Shown piece by piece: positions 53,767 through 62,985 of a stretch of DNA of 64,000 nt. Every line of letters starts with the position of its first letter. The stretch's first letter is position 1. This DNA is from MADRE3 sp963718195 (GTDB lineage: Bacteria; Desulfobacterota; Desulfobulbia; Desulfobulbales; Desulfocapsaceae), in assembly GCA_963718195.1 (NCBI GenBank), contig CAVQYQ010000004.1:248001-312000 (forward strand), in the 5' to 3' direction. A model generated the notes under the pieces. That model saw nothing but the letters and a program-made list of their open reading frames with translations, made no database searches and had not been told where the DNA came from. The translations under genes and the position numbers were made by a program.

Positions 53767-53979
53767 ATGTCTGAGAGCGTCTACAAAATCATCGAGATGG
53801 TTGGATCAAGCCCTGTATCCTGGGAAGAAGCTGCACAGAATGCAGTAAAAGCAGCAGGGTTAAGCCTGCGTGATTTGCGAATTGCCGAAGTTGTAAAACT
53901 CGATATGGTCGTTGAAGAGGGGAAAGCCGCCATCTATCGTGCACGAGTGAATTTATCTTTCAAAGTCCTTTCCGACTAA
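53767..53979 (+). CDS. Dodecin family flavin-binding protein
   Basis: A 70-residue protein matching dodecins along its length: MSESVYKIIEMVGSSPVSWEEAAQNAVKAA, then LRDLRIAEVVKLDMVVEEGKAAIYRARVNLSFKV. Dodecins assemble as hollow dodecamers that store riboflavin or flavin nucleotides. The residue usually stacking on flavin is the Trp in the LRxLRWxEV position of archaeal and bacterial relatives; here it is Ile (LRIAEV), so binding mode may differ. AAGGAGG precedes the ATG. Stand-alone gene. Confidence 0.88.
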   Translation: MSESVYKIIEMVGSSPVSWEEAAQNAVKAAGLSLRDLRIAEVVKLDMVVEEGKAAIYRARVNLSFKVLSD

Positions 53980-54508
53980 GGCATCGCCTGAGAGAGTCGA
54001 CTGAACGACCCGCGCGCGAAATCGTCGGTAAGACTGCAGTGCGATAAAATAATTCAAGTCCCCTTTTCTCGGGCTATGGCTCATCTCCGGGTAAATGCAT
54101 GACGATTGGTGTTGTGCATGATATTCCAGGGGATTGGAACGCTCCAGACAGGGTTGGTATGCTCAATACTCTGTCTGGGTGACTCGCTTTTAAAAAAGGT
54201 GTTCTTCCCCTTGCATTGATGATATGAGTGACTTGCCAGCATCCACCTTTGATGATGAAATCAGCTCCTCGTAGCGAAATGGGCACAGATAGAGAGCGGA
54301 GATGCTGGAGGCATTTAAATAGAGGCGTTTGATCAATAAGTGTTGTCCATCTAACCTAACAATATTGGCTATTTACCATTGAAAACAAACAGAATATAGT
54401 GGAAAATCGTGCGTGCCATAAAGATCTTCACAGCGCACTCCCGTAAAATCACTTATTATAGATACTTCACAAGTGATTCTTAACAGATATTCTGGAACCC
54501 AAAAAGAC
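53980..54508. other. Leader region of the receiver-LpxC gene, with an inverted repeat
   Basis: No convincing gene. AATCACTT (54447-54454) and AAGTGATT (54471-54478) are a perfect 8-bp inverted repeat ending 30 bp before the receiver-LpxC start, a candidate operator or leader hairpin. Confidence 0.4.
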
Positions 54509-55843
54509 ATGAATTCTATTTGTATAGTAGACGATCAGCCCCACATCGGCTCGACCGTTTCGGGCATACTGGCAGACGAAGGATATGAGACCATTGTATT
54601 CCAGGATGCAGAAAGTTTCTGGCAGAGCCTCGATACTCAGGAACCCTCTCTCGTCCTTCTGGATATATGGCTTCCAGGCGTTGACGGCCTGGAACTTCTG
54701 AAACGTTTGCACGAACGATTCCCAACACTCCCCATCATCATGATGAGCGGACATGCAGGGATCGAAACGGTCGTTACTGCCATAAAAGCCGGTGCCTACG
54801 ATTTCATGGAAAAACCACTTCATCTTGAAGCATTACTTGAGAAAGTGGATTCCGCCATTCATCATCGACCTTTCAAAAATGGCTCGTCCTCGTCCTCGTC
54901 TTCGGGTACAGGGCTCGACATCACCAATCCGGAATCTTTAATACCTGCCGGTACGGTGGAGGTGGTCGTTTCGTCTGAACATCAACGCACCCTTGGAGAA
55001 AATGTTGTCCTTAACGGTGTTGGGCTTTTGAGTGGCCGGAAAACGGGTATAATATTGAGCCCTCTGGGAGTTAATGAAGGCATCGTCTTTCAAACCCTGA
55101 ACGGTGAAACCATCCCTGGCCATATCACTTCTTTGGAAAATTTTTCCAAAACTGATCCATCGAAAATCTTCTCTGCTAACTCAACCACGTTGGAAAACGG
55201 CAGGCAACAGATTCGTACAGTTGAACATCTTATGGCTATCTTTTCCATATACGGCATAACCAATGTGCTCATAAAGGTCGATGACGAGATACCCAACATA
55301 GATGGTTCAGCAAAGGGCTTCAATGACCTCATAGGACAGGTTGGGATCGTGGAACAGCAGGCATCCTCCAAGGTTGCCGTCATACGAAAAAAGATAGGAA
55401 TTGGCAAAGAGCAGAGCCAGGAAAAACATCTCTATGCCGAACCTTTCAATGGTTTCGAAATAGTGATGAGGGTCGATTATCCCCAGCCTATAGGCGAACA
55501 GATATTCACGTTCAACCCTGAAAAAGAATCTTTTTCAAAAGAAATAGCCCCTGCTCGATCATTTAATACCTTTGAAAATATCGAAATGGCCCAGAGACTT
55601 GGAAAGGTGGGGAGTGGATATCTCAATTCCCATATAATTATGTATGAGGGCAAGGTTATAAATACGGAGCTTCGTTATCCCGACGAATTCGTGCGCCACA
55701 AAATACTGGACTTGATTGGAGACCTCTATTTGCTCGGTTTGCCAATCAGAGGAAGATTTGTCGCTAACATGACTTCTCATGGCTACAATCAGGCCCTGGT
55801 CGAGCGTTTGTATCAGGCAATCCATTACAGTTCCGGAGAATAG
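54509..55843 (+). CDS. Receiver domain fused to LpxC-type deacetylase
   Basis: About 444 residues from the ATG at 54509. Residues 1-120 form a receiver most like NtrX (ICIVDDQPHIG, Asp about 52 in LLDIWLPGVDG, IIMMSGHAGIETV, Lys in YDFMEKP). A serine-rich linker (about 125-133) leads to an LpxC domain from about residue 160: RTLGENVVLNGVGLLSGRK, the zinc ligand His in RTVEHLMA (about 240), DEIPNIDGSAKGF, the second zinc site FVRHKILDLIGD (His about 397, Asp about 401) and a possible catalytic His in TSHGYNQ (about 424). LpxC commits UDP-acyl-GlcNAc to lipid A. All metal ligands remain, so an active enzyme gated by phosphorylation is plausible. The kinase partner is not obvious. Confidence 0.9.
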   Translation: MNSICIVDDQPHIGSTVSGILADEGYETIVFQDAESFWQSLDTQEPSLVLLDIWLPGVDGLELLKRLHERFPTLPIIMMSGHAGIETVVTAIKAGAYDFMEKPLHLEALLEKVDSAIHHRPFKNGSSSSSSSGTGLDITNPESLIPAGTVEVVVSSEHQRTLGENVVLNGVGLLSGRKTGIILSPLGVNEGIVFQTLNGETIPGHITSLENFSKTDPSKIFSANSTTLENGRQQIRTVEHLMAIFSIYGITNVLIKVDDEIPNIDGSAKGFNDLIGQVGIVEQQASSKVAVIRKKIGIGKEQSQEKHLYAEPFNGFEIVMRVDYPQPIGEQIFTFNPEKESFSKEIAPARSFNTFENIEMAQRLGKVGSGYLNSHIIMYEGKVINTELRYPDEFVRHKILDLIGDLYLLGLPIRGRFVANMTSHGYNQALVERLYQAIHYSSGE

Positions 55844-55995
55844 CAAAAATAATCCAAGCGGTATGAGGCAGTTTGTCAGTGCAAATAACTGTAATAGCTG
55901 GATAATAACACCTTACCAAATAAGAAATATTTTTGACTGAAGGGGGAGAGGCTTCAGGTTCTTACACGTAATGACCTAGATTATAGGAGAAAACC

Positions 55996-56460
55996 ATGAA
56001 TCCAAGAATGAAATTAGCATCCCCGGCAACAATCACAATAGTTATCTTATCTCTTCTTCTACTTATGGGATGTGCTGCATCTATAAAAGATCAATTTAAG
56101 CAAGATATGATGGCGCAAGGTGTAAAACCACTCTCGAGCGCTGAGCTTAAAAGCCTTATGAATAATGCAACTCAGCATGAGCAACATCCTACAAATTATA
56201 AGGGTACATTTCATTATTCAGCCGATGGAACAGCGGATGGTAAAGTTTGGGGGGCTTTTGGTGAGAGAGTATACATCGGTAAGTGGTACATCAATGATCA
56301 AGGAGCACTGTGCCAAGAATGGGAAAGTAAAAAAAATTGTTACCTTTATTACCCTACGAAAAAGAGAGATATCGAATACACCAGAGTCCAATTATCCGGA
56401 CCGCAATCAATCGATTGGCCTGATGGATTAACTCCAGTTACCATAACACCTGGGATGTAA
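55996..56460 (+). CDS. Hypothetical lipoprotein
   Basis: A 154-residue protein with a lipoprotein signal (TIVILSLLLLMGC, lipid-modified Cys about residue 26). The mature part has a repeated beta pattern with YKGTFHYSADGTADGKVWG and GKWYINDQGALCQEWESKKNCYLYYP, which resembles small DUF995-type periplasmic proteins; two cysteines could form a disulfide. AGGAG precedes the ATG. It opens a run of AT-rich genes to 57.6 kb. Function unknown. Confidence 0.75.
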   Translation: MNPRMKLASPATITIVILSLLLLMGCAASIKDQFKQDMMAQGVKPLSSAELKSLMNNATQHEQHPTNYKGTFHYSADGTADGKVWGAFGERVYIGKWYINDQGALCQEWESKKNCYLYYPTKKRDIEYTRVQLSGPQSIDWPDGLTPVTITPGM

Positions 56461-56512
56461 ACGCATTGGAAAGTTTATTAGAGGATATGCGTCTTCCGGA
56501 ATATTTAGAGGT

Positions 56513-56830
56513 TTGAATGATGTAATTGTCATTTTATATGGTCTAATTGCATTTCCATTTATTGCATTATTCTTAATGGAACTAACAAGATATAGATACC
56601 TAGCTGGGTTCTTTGCTGTCGCCTTTTTCTTCTACAGAATGCATACTTTTATCGATTCTACTCAACAGCCTCAAACAATAATTTCAGTAATATTTGAAGA
56701 ATCTTTCAAGCTGTTTTGTGGTTCTATGTTGGCGGTCGGGAGCTTTATTGGCTTTTTGGGTTCGTTTTGGAATATGGACACAACTTTCCGAGATAAAGCC
56801 CAAGAAGTCTCCGAAAGCATTTTCGAATAA
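56513..56830 (+). CDS. Hypothetical membrane protein
   Basis: A 105-residue protein with helices near residues 3-22, 30-42 and 62-88, the last part ending in a soluble FRDKAQEVSESIFE tail. The only available start in this frame is a TTG with GAGG too close to be ideal; an internal ATG (MELTRYRYLAG) is possible. Composition is as AT-rich as the genes beside it. No family recognised. Confidence 0.5.
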   Translation: MNDVIVILYGLIAFPFIALFLMELTRYRYLAGFFAVAFFFYRMHTFIDSTQQPQTIISVIFEESFKLFCGSMLAVGSFIGFLGSFWNMDTTFRDKAQEVSESIFE

Positions 56831-56888
56831 GATCTTGAGCTCTCAGCGGCTATAGGGCCCAACTGTCGTTAGTTATCTAGAGCGTGAT

Positions 56889-57572
56889 ATGAGTGAATCA
56901 ATAACATTCCATTGTGAATCCTTTAACAATCACAATACCTATTATGATATCCATGAAAATGGATTAATGTACCGACCTGATGGTGACGAAACGTTTGATT
57001 TCGTTTGGAAGGATATCCAATATATTGAGGATATTACAGGTAATCGAGTTGTTATCTTTTTATTTAACACAAAAGAAGTCCCAATCAACTATTCAACCAC
57101 GGACTTTCCCGTTTTATTGAAAACTATCTGTTTAAAACTTTCTGAAATTCGGAAAGATAGTTTTCGTTCTCAGAAATTTACATTAGATTTAAAATATCTA
57201 TTTCAGCTGAGGATTGCAGTTTGTCTGTTAGTACTGTCCCTCATTGTCAGTCCTCTGGTAAGCAAAGTTTTATTTTTCACACTGTTAACGCTCTGTATTC
57301 CTCTGGGAATATTTTTCCAACGTACCCCATATTCGCTAACAGTAGACAGCCACAATCTTACATTTCATCATTTATTTAAAGAAACAGTTATCAATTATAA
57401 TGAGATGCTCAATATCGATTTTGAGGTTAGAAATAATGACTATGGCAGAACACTCTACATAGTGCTTAGGCTGAAAAACAAAAAGAAAATCACCATCAAG
57501 AGGATTGAGGACATCATACTTTTTTTCACCATGGTGCAGATAAAGTTAAACGAAAACAGCAAGATTCATTAA
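56889..57572 (+). CDS. Hypothetical membrane protein with a PH-like domain
   Basis: A 227-residue protein. The N-terminal 90 residues look like a small beta domain (YYDIHENGLMYRPDG, FVWKDIQYIEDITG, VVIFLFNTKEVPINYS) resembling PH-like or YcxB-type modules. Two helices follow at about 108-145 (LRIAVCLLVLSLIVSPLVSKVLFFTLLTLCIPLGIFF), then a second beta-rich domain with a basic KKITIKR segment. Function unknown. AT-rich, like the preceding two genes. Confidence 0.55.
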   Translation: MSESITFHCESFNNHNTYYDIHENGLMYRPDGDETFDFVWKDIQYIEDITGNRVVIFLFNTKEVPINYSTTDFPVLLKTICLKLSEIRKDSFRSQKFTLDLKYLFQLRIAVCLLVLSLIVSPLVSKVLFFTLLTLCIPLGIFFQRTPYSLTVDSHNLTFHHLFKETVINYNEMLNIDFEVRNNDYGRTLYIVLRLKNKKKITIKRIEDIILFFTMVQIKLNENSKIH

Positions 57573-57606
57573 TTACCGAAAATGACCATTTAGGAAATAA
57601 AATAGC

Positions 57607-57945
57607 ATGAACACCAGTCACACGGGATTTAATCCAGATTATGCAGAAGATGGACCGACGCTTGAACAAGTTAATGGATCGGTCGGGTACACTCTCCTCG
57701 AATTCGGTACACCCTGGTGCGGACACTGTCAGGTGGTACGCCCCGCAATACAGGAAGTGCTGACCGAGTATTCCGAACTGCCCCACATAAAGGTGTATGA
57801 TGGAAAAGGTAAACGATTGGGCCGTGCATTTGGGGTTAAACTTTGGCCGACTTTGATCTTATTGCATAATGGTAAGGAAGTGGCGCGTCTGGTAAGGCCT
57901 GTAACAGATGAAGAGGTACGTCAACTAGTAGAGCAATCCGAATAA
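57607..57945 (+). CDS. Thioredoxin-family protein
   Basis: A 112-residue cytoplasmic thioredoxin with active site FGTPWCGHCQVVRP (Cys about 38 and 41) and the cis-proline in KLWPTLILLHNGKEV. The WCGHC motif is that of protein-disulfide-isomerase-like thioredoxins, not the WCGPC of classical Trx, implying a somewhat higher redox potential. No signal peptide, so it is not a periplasmic Dsb. No obvious partner nearby. Confidence 0.9.
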   Translation: MNTSHTGFNPDYAEDGPTLEQVNGSVGYTLLEFGTPWCGHCQVVRPAIQEVLTEYSELPHIKVYDGKGKRLGRAFGVKLWPTLILLHNGKEVARLVRPVTDEEVRQLVEQSE

Positions 57946-58041
57946 GTGAGGCCAAAAGAAATCCCTGCTTTCGTGGCGCATATGAATGAATTAGTGTCAA
58001 CGTTCAATTTTCATTTTATATGCTCTCCGATCCAGTACAAT

Positions 58042-58530
58042 CTAAGTTACATTCAACACTGTCTGATCTCCAATCCTCAGATGTCGGCCGCATCTATCAG
58101 GTCTTTTCTTTTTTGCATGTAGTTCAAAAACATCTGCCAATTTTTGTTGAACCTCGATTGGAAAGTGCGCGCTCCTTTTACTTGATAATTTTACGTTTAT
58201 GGCTAAGCACTCATTCGTAGCAACAACCTCTCCCGTGTCAGCATGCGTCATTGTATGAAAATAGTGAATTCGTTTTTGATCCAAATCCAACAACTGAGTT
58301 ATTATATTGACTTCTTCATCAACAAACAATTCCTTTAGATAGTCTACGTTCATACCAAGAGTATAGACGGAACAACCTGAATGTTTCTGATACTCAAGAC
58401 CTATCCCCCATTCCTCATAAACGGAATCTGTTGCAAAATCAAACGCGAGCACAAAATATGCCACATTTAGGTGACCATTATGATCAATCCATTCAGGTTG
58501 TATTTTTACATAATTTAACGATAAAGACAT
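58042..58530 (-). CDS. Thioesterase-like hot-dog protein
   Basis: A 162-residue protein of the 4HBT hot-dog fold: PEWIDHNGHLNVAYFVLAFDFATDSVYEEWGIG at the start, DYLKELFVDEEVNIITQLLDLDQKRIHYFHTM in the core helix-strand, and ATNECLAINV. The N-terminal block resembles the thioesterase fused or adjacent to carnitine dehydrogenase (betainyl-CoA thioesterases), but general acyl-CoA thioesterases look similar. Substrate unassigned. No operon partner. Confidence 0.75.
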   Translation of the reverse strand: MSLSLNYVKIQPEWIDHNGHLNVAYFVLAFDFATDSVYEEWGIGLEYQKHSGCSVYTLGMNVDYLKELFVDEEVNIITQLLDLDQKRIHYFHTMTHADTGEVVATNECLAINVKLSSKRSAHFPIEVQQKLADVFELHAKKKRPDRCGRHLRIGDQTVLNVT

Positions 58531-59596
58531 AAAAGAACCCCCGTTATCTGATCGTAACTATTATATATTAAAGCATCTTCGGAAAAATTCTTAATTTCTC
58601 ATCTGAGAGTCTGGATTTTCTCCGTTCACGCATTACACAAGGAAATAAAGCTCCTTATAGTCTCGATCATGCTCATTCGGACGACATCCATGATCTGTTC
58701 AAACCGTCTGTTTTCCTTATTCTCAATCAGGAAATCTTTTGCTGCGTCGGAACCACTATAGTATGGGACGGGTGAATAAGCGATAGCCAAATTAAGGCAC
58801 CCTGGATTGGCGAAGCAGTGGTGCGCCTGACGTCAGTCCGGGAATGCCTATCCCGCACGACACCTCACGCACACCCGAATTCAGTTCCTCCTTCTCAATT
58901 ATTCACCAGGAATGATATTCCAGCCTATGATTTGCGAGTAGCAGGGCCATGAGTCAGACAAGATCGAAACGTTCAAGATTATATCCCTTTGTGCAGGCGA
59001 ACCCTATATACATAATTACGAGAGAAACAATGTAGCCCCTGACCCGAATTTCTATCGGCCAAGCGGACATATTCCTACTCCTATTTTGCTGCTCTAATGG
59101 GCATAATTCACGCTGCTCGCCATTAAACTCCAATACAGATATCTTCACTTTTCAATCTGCGAAAGCAGCGTCCATCCAAACAGCTAAACTAAAGTCCAAA
59201 TAGCTCCTGGAGAACGCCCACACCCCTGGACCGGTGCTTCTACCCGGAATAATCATCGGAGGTTTTCTGGAACCATCTAAAATTTGAAAATGCTCCATTT
59301 AGGGTAAGTTTTTTAGGCATGGCTTCCAAGAAGCTGTAGTACTAGAAACATCTCTGCTTAATCGGTATAATTTTAGTATTATAATTACCAGTGACAATAT
59401 GAATTATAACTGACTTAGACCGGCTAAAATATCGTCCGTTGCCCGAATGGTTAGTTGAGGTCAGTTGGCCGGCCCGCCAGATACAAATCTCTTGCTACAT
59501 CCGGTCTGGTTTGAAAATATGCAAAGAGATTCGCTGGATCGATTCCTAGTTGGCTACCTAGAATTGGTAATTGCGGAAGACCCCAGAGATTGAGCC
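58531..59596. other. 1-kb region without an intact gene
   Basis: No intact gene. At about 58640-58900 the minus strand encodes broken pieces in two frames (VREVSCGIGIPGLTSGA, then a frame shift, then FANPGCLNLAIAYSPVPYYSGSDAAKDFLIENKENRR to a stop), which reads as a decayed gene or repeat. The rest, to 59596, shows only short chance frames. Confidence 0.4.
58640..58890 (-). pseudogene. Decayed coding remnant or repeat relic
   Basis: Two overlapping minus-strand frames join at about 58820-58830 into one gene-like peptide (IGIPGLTSGA into HHCFANPGCLNLAIAYSP) ending DVVRMSMIETIRSFISLCNA at a stop near 58632. The GLTSGA...FANPGCLNLA wording recalls peptides translated from dispersed repeats in other genomes, but I cannot confirm that here. 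Confidence 0.35.
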
Positions 59597-61033
59597 ATGA
59601 CCAGGAAAGAGAAGAATTCAATAGCGCACAAACGGCTGGTGATCATAGGTGCCGCTGGCAGTATTGGCACAGCATTATGCCGCGATCTTGCCCACCAATA
59701 TCAGATCACTGCGGTGACGCACTTGAAGCATCGGGTAAAAACACCGGACCCTGAGCTGCCGGTCAACTGGCTTCAATGTGATCTCTTTTCCCGATCAGCG
59801 ATGGCCAAGGCTCTATCTGGGGCCGATTACGCCATCTATCTGGTTCATACAAGGCTGCCCAGCGCTAGGCTGGATCAAGCCCATTTTGAGGATATGGAGC
59901 TAATCATCGCCGACAATTTTGCCCGGTCAGCAAGCCTCAACAGTACCAAACAGATACTCTGCCTGAGAGGGTTACGTCCAACTGGTTACATGTCAGAACT
60001 CACTCGCAAACGGGACGAAGTCGTAGAGACCCTTAGCGCTTATGGGGTTCCAGTCTCCGTAATCCGTGCTGGCCTTGTGGTTACACCGGGCAGCACGCTG
60101 GTGAACCTGATCGCCAGCCAGGTAATGCATGGAAGAATCGTTCCGATACCCCTGTGGGCAATGAACAGAAAACAACCCGTATCGATAACAGATTTGATAC
60201 GTGCCGTCCGGCTTTGTCTAGGCAGACCGGATGAATTTGAGGGTAGCTTTGACATCGGCGGCCCGGAGATTTTAGATTGGCGACAGATATTGGAGCAGAC
60301 CGCTGAACTGCTGACTAAGAAGCCGGTATTTCTGCATCTTAAATGGCTACCCGTAAGAATCTATCAATGGTGGTTGCGAGGACTCAGCCGGAAAACCCAT
60401 CCGGCGACTATTCACATACTCGTGCGTGACCTGCAGTATGAATCGCTTGCCGAAGACAATCCTCTCCAGCGCGTCATCATCAAGAACGCCCTCGACTGCC
60501 GAGAGGCGATCCGGCCGCATCTCAAAAATGGGCGAAAGCGGATTGCCAATCCGCGCAGCGGAATCCTGGAAGTCTACGAGAAGCAGTTGCGCGAGTCTAG
60601 AAGTGTCCGATCAATCCAGCGTATCAGGTTGCCATTCGGACGCAACGCTACCTGGATGGCGGAGAATTATTTTCGCTGGCTAGAGAATTTTGCCTGGCCA
60701 TTTGTTGCTTGCAAGATAGAAGAGGACGGGTCATATCAGGTAAAGTTACGCGGTTGTGGTCTCAAGCTTCTGGAGCTTAGTCTACAGCCAGGTCGCAGCG
60801 ACCCTGAACGTCGCCTTTATTTTATCGCCGGCGGTTTGCTGGCGTCAGGCAAGCGCAACATAAAAGGCCGAATGGAGTTCCATGACGTGCTCGCTGGTCG
60901 CTACACAATTATTGCTATCCATGACTTTAGCCCTTCCTTACCTTGGAATTTGTACCACCTCACCCAGGCCACGGTGCACGGTTTTGTGATGAGCGCGTTC
61001 CAACGACACATGGGGAAGATAGCAGATGATTAA
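59597..61033 (+). CDS. NAD(P)-binding Rossmann protein, YbjT/NmrA-like, with extra C-terminal domain
   Basis: A 478-residue protein. Residues 14-40 are a Rossmann dinucleotide site (LVIIGAAGSIGTALCRDLA), followed by atypical-SDR features (WLQCDLFSRSAMAKALSGADYAIYLVHT, RKRDEVVETLSAYGVPVSVIRAG, DIGGPEILDWRQIL). The C-terminal 190 residues (from about 290) resemble the DUF2867-type domain of YbjT-like proteins. It probably binds NAD(P) and acts on a quinone, lipid or ligand; activity unknown. The ATG has GATTGAG close upstream, a weak site. Stand-alone. Confidence 0.8.
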   Translation: MTRKEKNSIAHKRLVIIGAAGSIGTALCRDLAHQYQITAVTHLKHRVKTPDPELPVNWLQCDLFSRSAMAKALSGADYAIYLVHTRLPSARLDQAHFEDMELIIADNFARSASLNSTKQILCLRGLRPTGYMSELTRKRDEVVETLSAYGVPVSVIRAGLVVTPGSTLVNLIASQVMHGRIVPIPLWAMNRKQPVSITDLIRAVRLCLGRPDEFEGSFDIGGPEILDWRQILEQTAELLTKKPVFLHLKWLPVRIYQWWLRGLSRKTHPATIHILVRDLQYESLAEDNPLQRVIIKNALDCREAIRPHLKNGRKRIANPRSGILEVYEKQLRESRSVRSIQRIRLPFGRNATWMAENYFRWLENFAWPFVACKIEEDGSYQVKLRGCGLKLLELSLQPGRSDPERRLYFIAGGLLASGKRNIKGRMEFHDVLAGRYTIIAIHDFSPSLPWNLYHLTQATVHGFVMSAFQRHMGKIADD

Positions 61034-61533
61034 TGCTTCGCAATTCGGTGGCCGATAAAAAAGACCTTTCCCAGGAAAGGTTGGAAAATATCCTTTTTTT
61101 GTAAATTCAGCCATTCTTGATTCAATTTGCTCTGGAAAGTTGTTCTGAAATGCATCCGGAATCCTGTAATTCTGGGGAAGCTTTCCGGCTCTTTTTACCT
61201 TTTACATCAACTCGTTCTGAGAGTAGCAGTCTGAGCGAAAATGAGACAGTTGTATTTTATGACAGTAGACATTTTCGACCAAGAGTACCAATCTTTTTGT
61301 GTAACGGGAAGAGTGTCGCATGCGATGTCCACCCCTAAAAAGCACTTGTGATGCAGGGTACAAGATTTCAGGAATGTCCGGTCAAACTGAACAGCGACAT
61401 ACTGACATCATGCTAAAAACAATGCAATACGCTCTTGTTGTTCAGATATTTGCATCGTATAATACAATTTTTTAAACTAACAGTTCCACTCGCTATAAAC
61501 TCATTAAAATAATAGAGTTGCTTACCATACAGG
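61034..61533. other. Intergenic region with terminator, no gene
   Basis: After the terminator at 61064-61100, a plus-strand frame at 61117-61338 has biased serine/glutamate composition but no ribosome site and I do not accept it. The stretch to 61533 should hold the promoter of the export operon. Confidence 0.45.
61064..61100 (+). terminator. Hairpin plus T-run after the YbjT-like gene
   Basis: ACCTTTCC (61064-61071) and GGAAAGGT (61074-61081) form a perfect 8-bp stem with a 2-nt loop; a smaller GGA...TCC stem follows at once and runs straight into TTTTTTT at about 61094-61100. Confidence 0.4.
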
Positions 61534-62985
61534 ATGAACAAGGTGGTACATTTCGCCCAAAAATATATTGCGTTCTTTGCAGCAATAGTGCTGTTGCACT
61601 ATCCGTCCATAGGTGATGCGTCTTCTCCCCAGAGGGGTTTGACTTTTGCCGAAGCATGGAGTGCTGTAAAAAACGAAAACAATGCATTGCAGGCATCCCG
61701 TGCAGAGGTTGAAGAGGCCGAACATAAGCAGGATGCGGCACGAGACCTGTATCTCCCGGAAGTCGCTATTGGTGCCCAATATACTCACCTTGATGATGCT
61801 GTCGAGCTATCCCCATCTGACGTGCTCGACAGTATGCCGGATGGAGACAAGATTGAATCAGCTCTCAAGAATATTGGCCAGGCGGTTGGTATCTCGCCAG
61901 GCAAGGTCGACAGCGGCTTGACATCCACTATTGCCAAGCAAAACAATATAACTAGCAATTTGCAGGCCACCTGGCCAATTTACACCGGCGGGCGCATTAC
62001 CGCGGCGCAGGATATTGCCGCAGGCAAAATTGATGAGGCACAATACAACTTACAGCTCGAGGTTATCAGTCAATTTGAGAACCTTGTTCATTACTATTTT
62101 GGGGCGGTATTAGCCAGGCAGGTCTACGCAACGCGGATACGTGTTGAGGATGGCTTGAAAGAACACCGAAACCATGCTGTGCTGCTTGAAAAACAGGGGC
62201 AGATTGCCAGGGTGGAACGCCTCCAGGCGGAGGCTTCATTTGACAAAGCTGTCGTAGAGCGGAAGAAGGCGGGCCGGGATCTGGAAATTGCCAGGGCTGC
62301 CCTTTCCAGGGTGCTGGACAGCCCAGACCATGTCGATCCTGCCGACATGCTCTTTATCACCGACCATCTACCGCCCCTTGATCAGTTTATCAGTGCAACC
62401 ATGCGTAATTATCCGGCCCTTGGTGTTCTGCAGTCAAAGAATAAGCAGGTAGCCGGTTTGGTTGATGTCGAAAAAGGCAAATATCTGCCAACTGTCGCCC
62501 TCTTTGGCAACGTCAATCTTTATAAAGAAGATGACTTGCTCAATGATCTGCTTCCGGATTGGTTTATCGGTATCGGTGTCAACGTTCAACTGCTCGACCG
62601 TTCGGGACGATCCGACCAGTTGAGTGCAGCCAGAAGCACCATAAAGCGATTGAGATTTCTCGATCTTCAAGCCCGAAGTGATCTATCAGTTCTGGTGGAA
62701 AAAACCTATCTCCAGGCGGAACAGGCTCTGGAAGAGTATCACGGTCTTTTGTCCAGCCTGAAACTTGCCCAAGAGACAGTGAACCTGCGCGCAAAGGCCT
62801 TTAGTCAGGGTTTGTCCACCTCGCTTGATGTGGTGGATGCAGAAATGTTTCTAGCCGGTGTGGAAACACAGCGTGCAGTTGCCGCCTATAATTATATTGT
62901 TTCCCTTGGACAGGTTCTGGCGGTGAGCGGTGATCTTGATGCTTTTTTTACGTATCAAAAAAATAACGGAATAGAGGGACCCTGA
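61534..62985 (+). CDS. TolC-family outer-membrane efflux protein
   Basis: A 483-residue outer-membrane channel subunit with an N-terminal signal peptide (YIAFFAAIVLLHYPSIGDA). Repeated long helical hairpins and beta segments of TolC-like proteins are seen: LTFAEAWSAVKNENNALQASRAEVEEAEHKQDAARDLYLPEVAIGAQYTHL, ATWPIYTGGRI, and the matching second half with GVNVQLLDRSGRSDQLSAARSTI and LSTSLDVVDAEMFLAG. It forms the outer duct of a tripartite exporter whose adaptor (HlyD) and permease follow with overlapping stop and start codons. Confidence 0.9.
   Translation: MNKVVHFAQKYIAFFAAIVLLHYPSIGDASSPQRGLTFAEAWSAVKNENNALQASRAEVEEAEHKQDAARDLYLPEVAIGAQYTHLDDAVELSPSDVLDSMPDGDKIESALKNIGQAVGISPGKVDSGLTSTIAKQNNITSNLQATWPIYTGGRITAAQDIAAGKIDEAQYNLQLEVISQFENLVHYYFGAVLARQVYATRIRVEDGLKEHRNHAVLLEKQGQIARVERLQAEASFDKAVVERKKAGRDLEIARAALSRVLDSPDHVDPADMLFITDHLPPLDQFISATMRNYPALGVLQSKNKQVAGLVDVEKGKYLPTVALFGNVNLYKEDDLLNDLLPDWFIGIGVNVQLLDRSGRSDQLSAARSTIKRLRFLDLQARSDLSVLVEKTYLQAEQALEEYHGLLSSLKLAQETVNLRAKAFSQGLSTSLDVVDAEMFLAGVETQRAVAAYNYIVSLGQVLAVSGDLDAFFTYQKNNGIEGP

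Noticed and set aside
54074..54286. 70-residue minus-strand frame before the receiver-LpxC gene
   Set aside because: No ribosome site and composition unlike neighbouring genes.
58954..59148. 64-residue minus-strand frame with a hydrophobic stretch
   Set aside because: No ribosome site, no recognisable family, in a region of decayed sequence.
61117..61338. 73-residue plus-strand frame
   Set aside because: No ribosome site, unusual serine-rich composition, and it follows a terminator; treated as chance.
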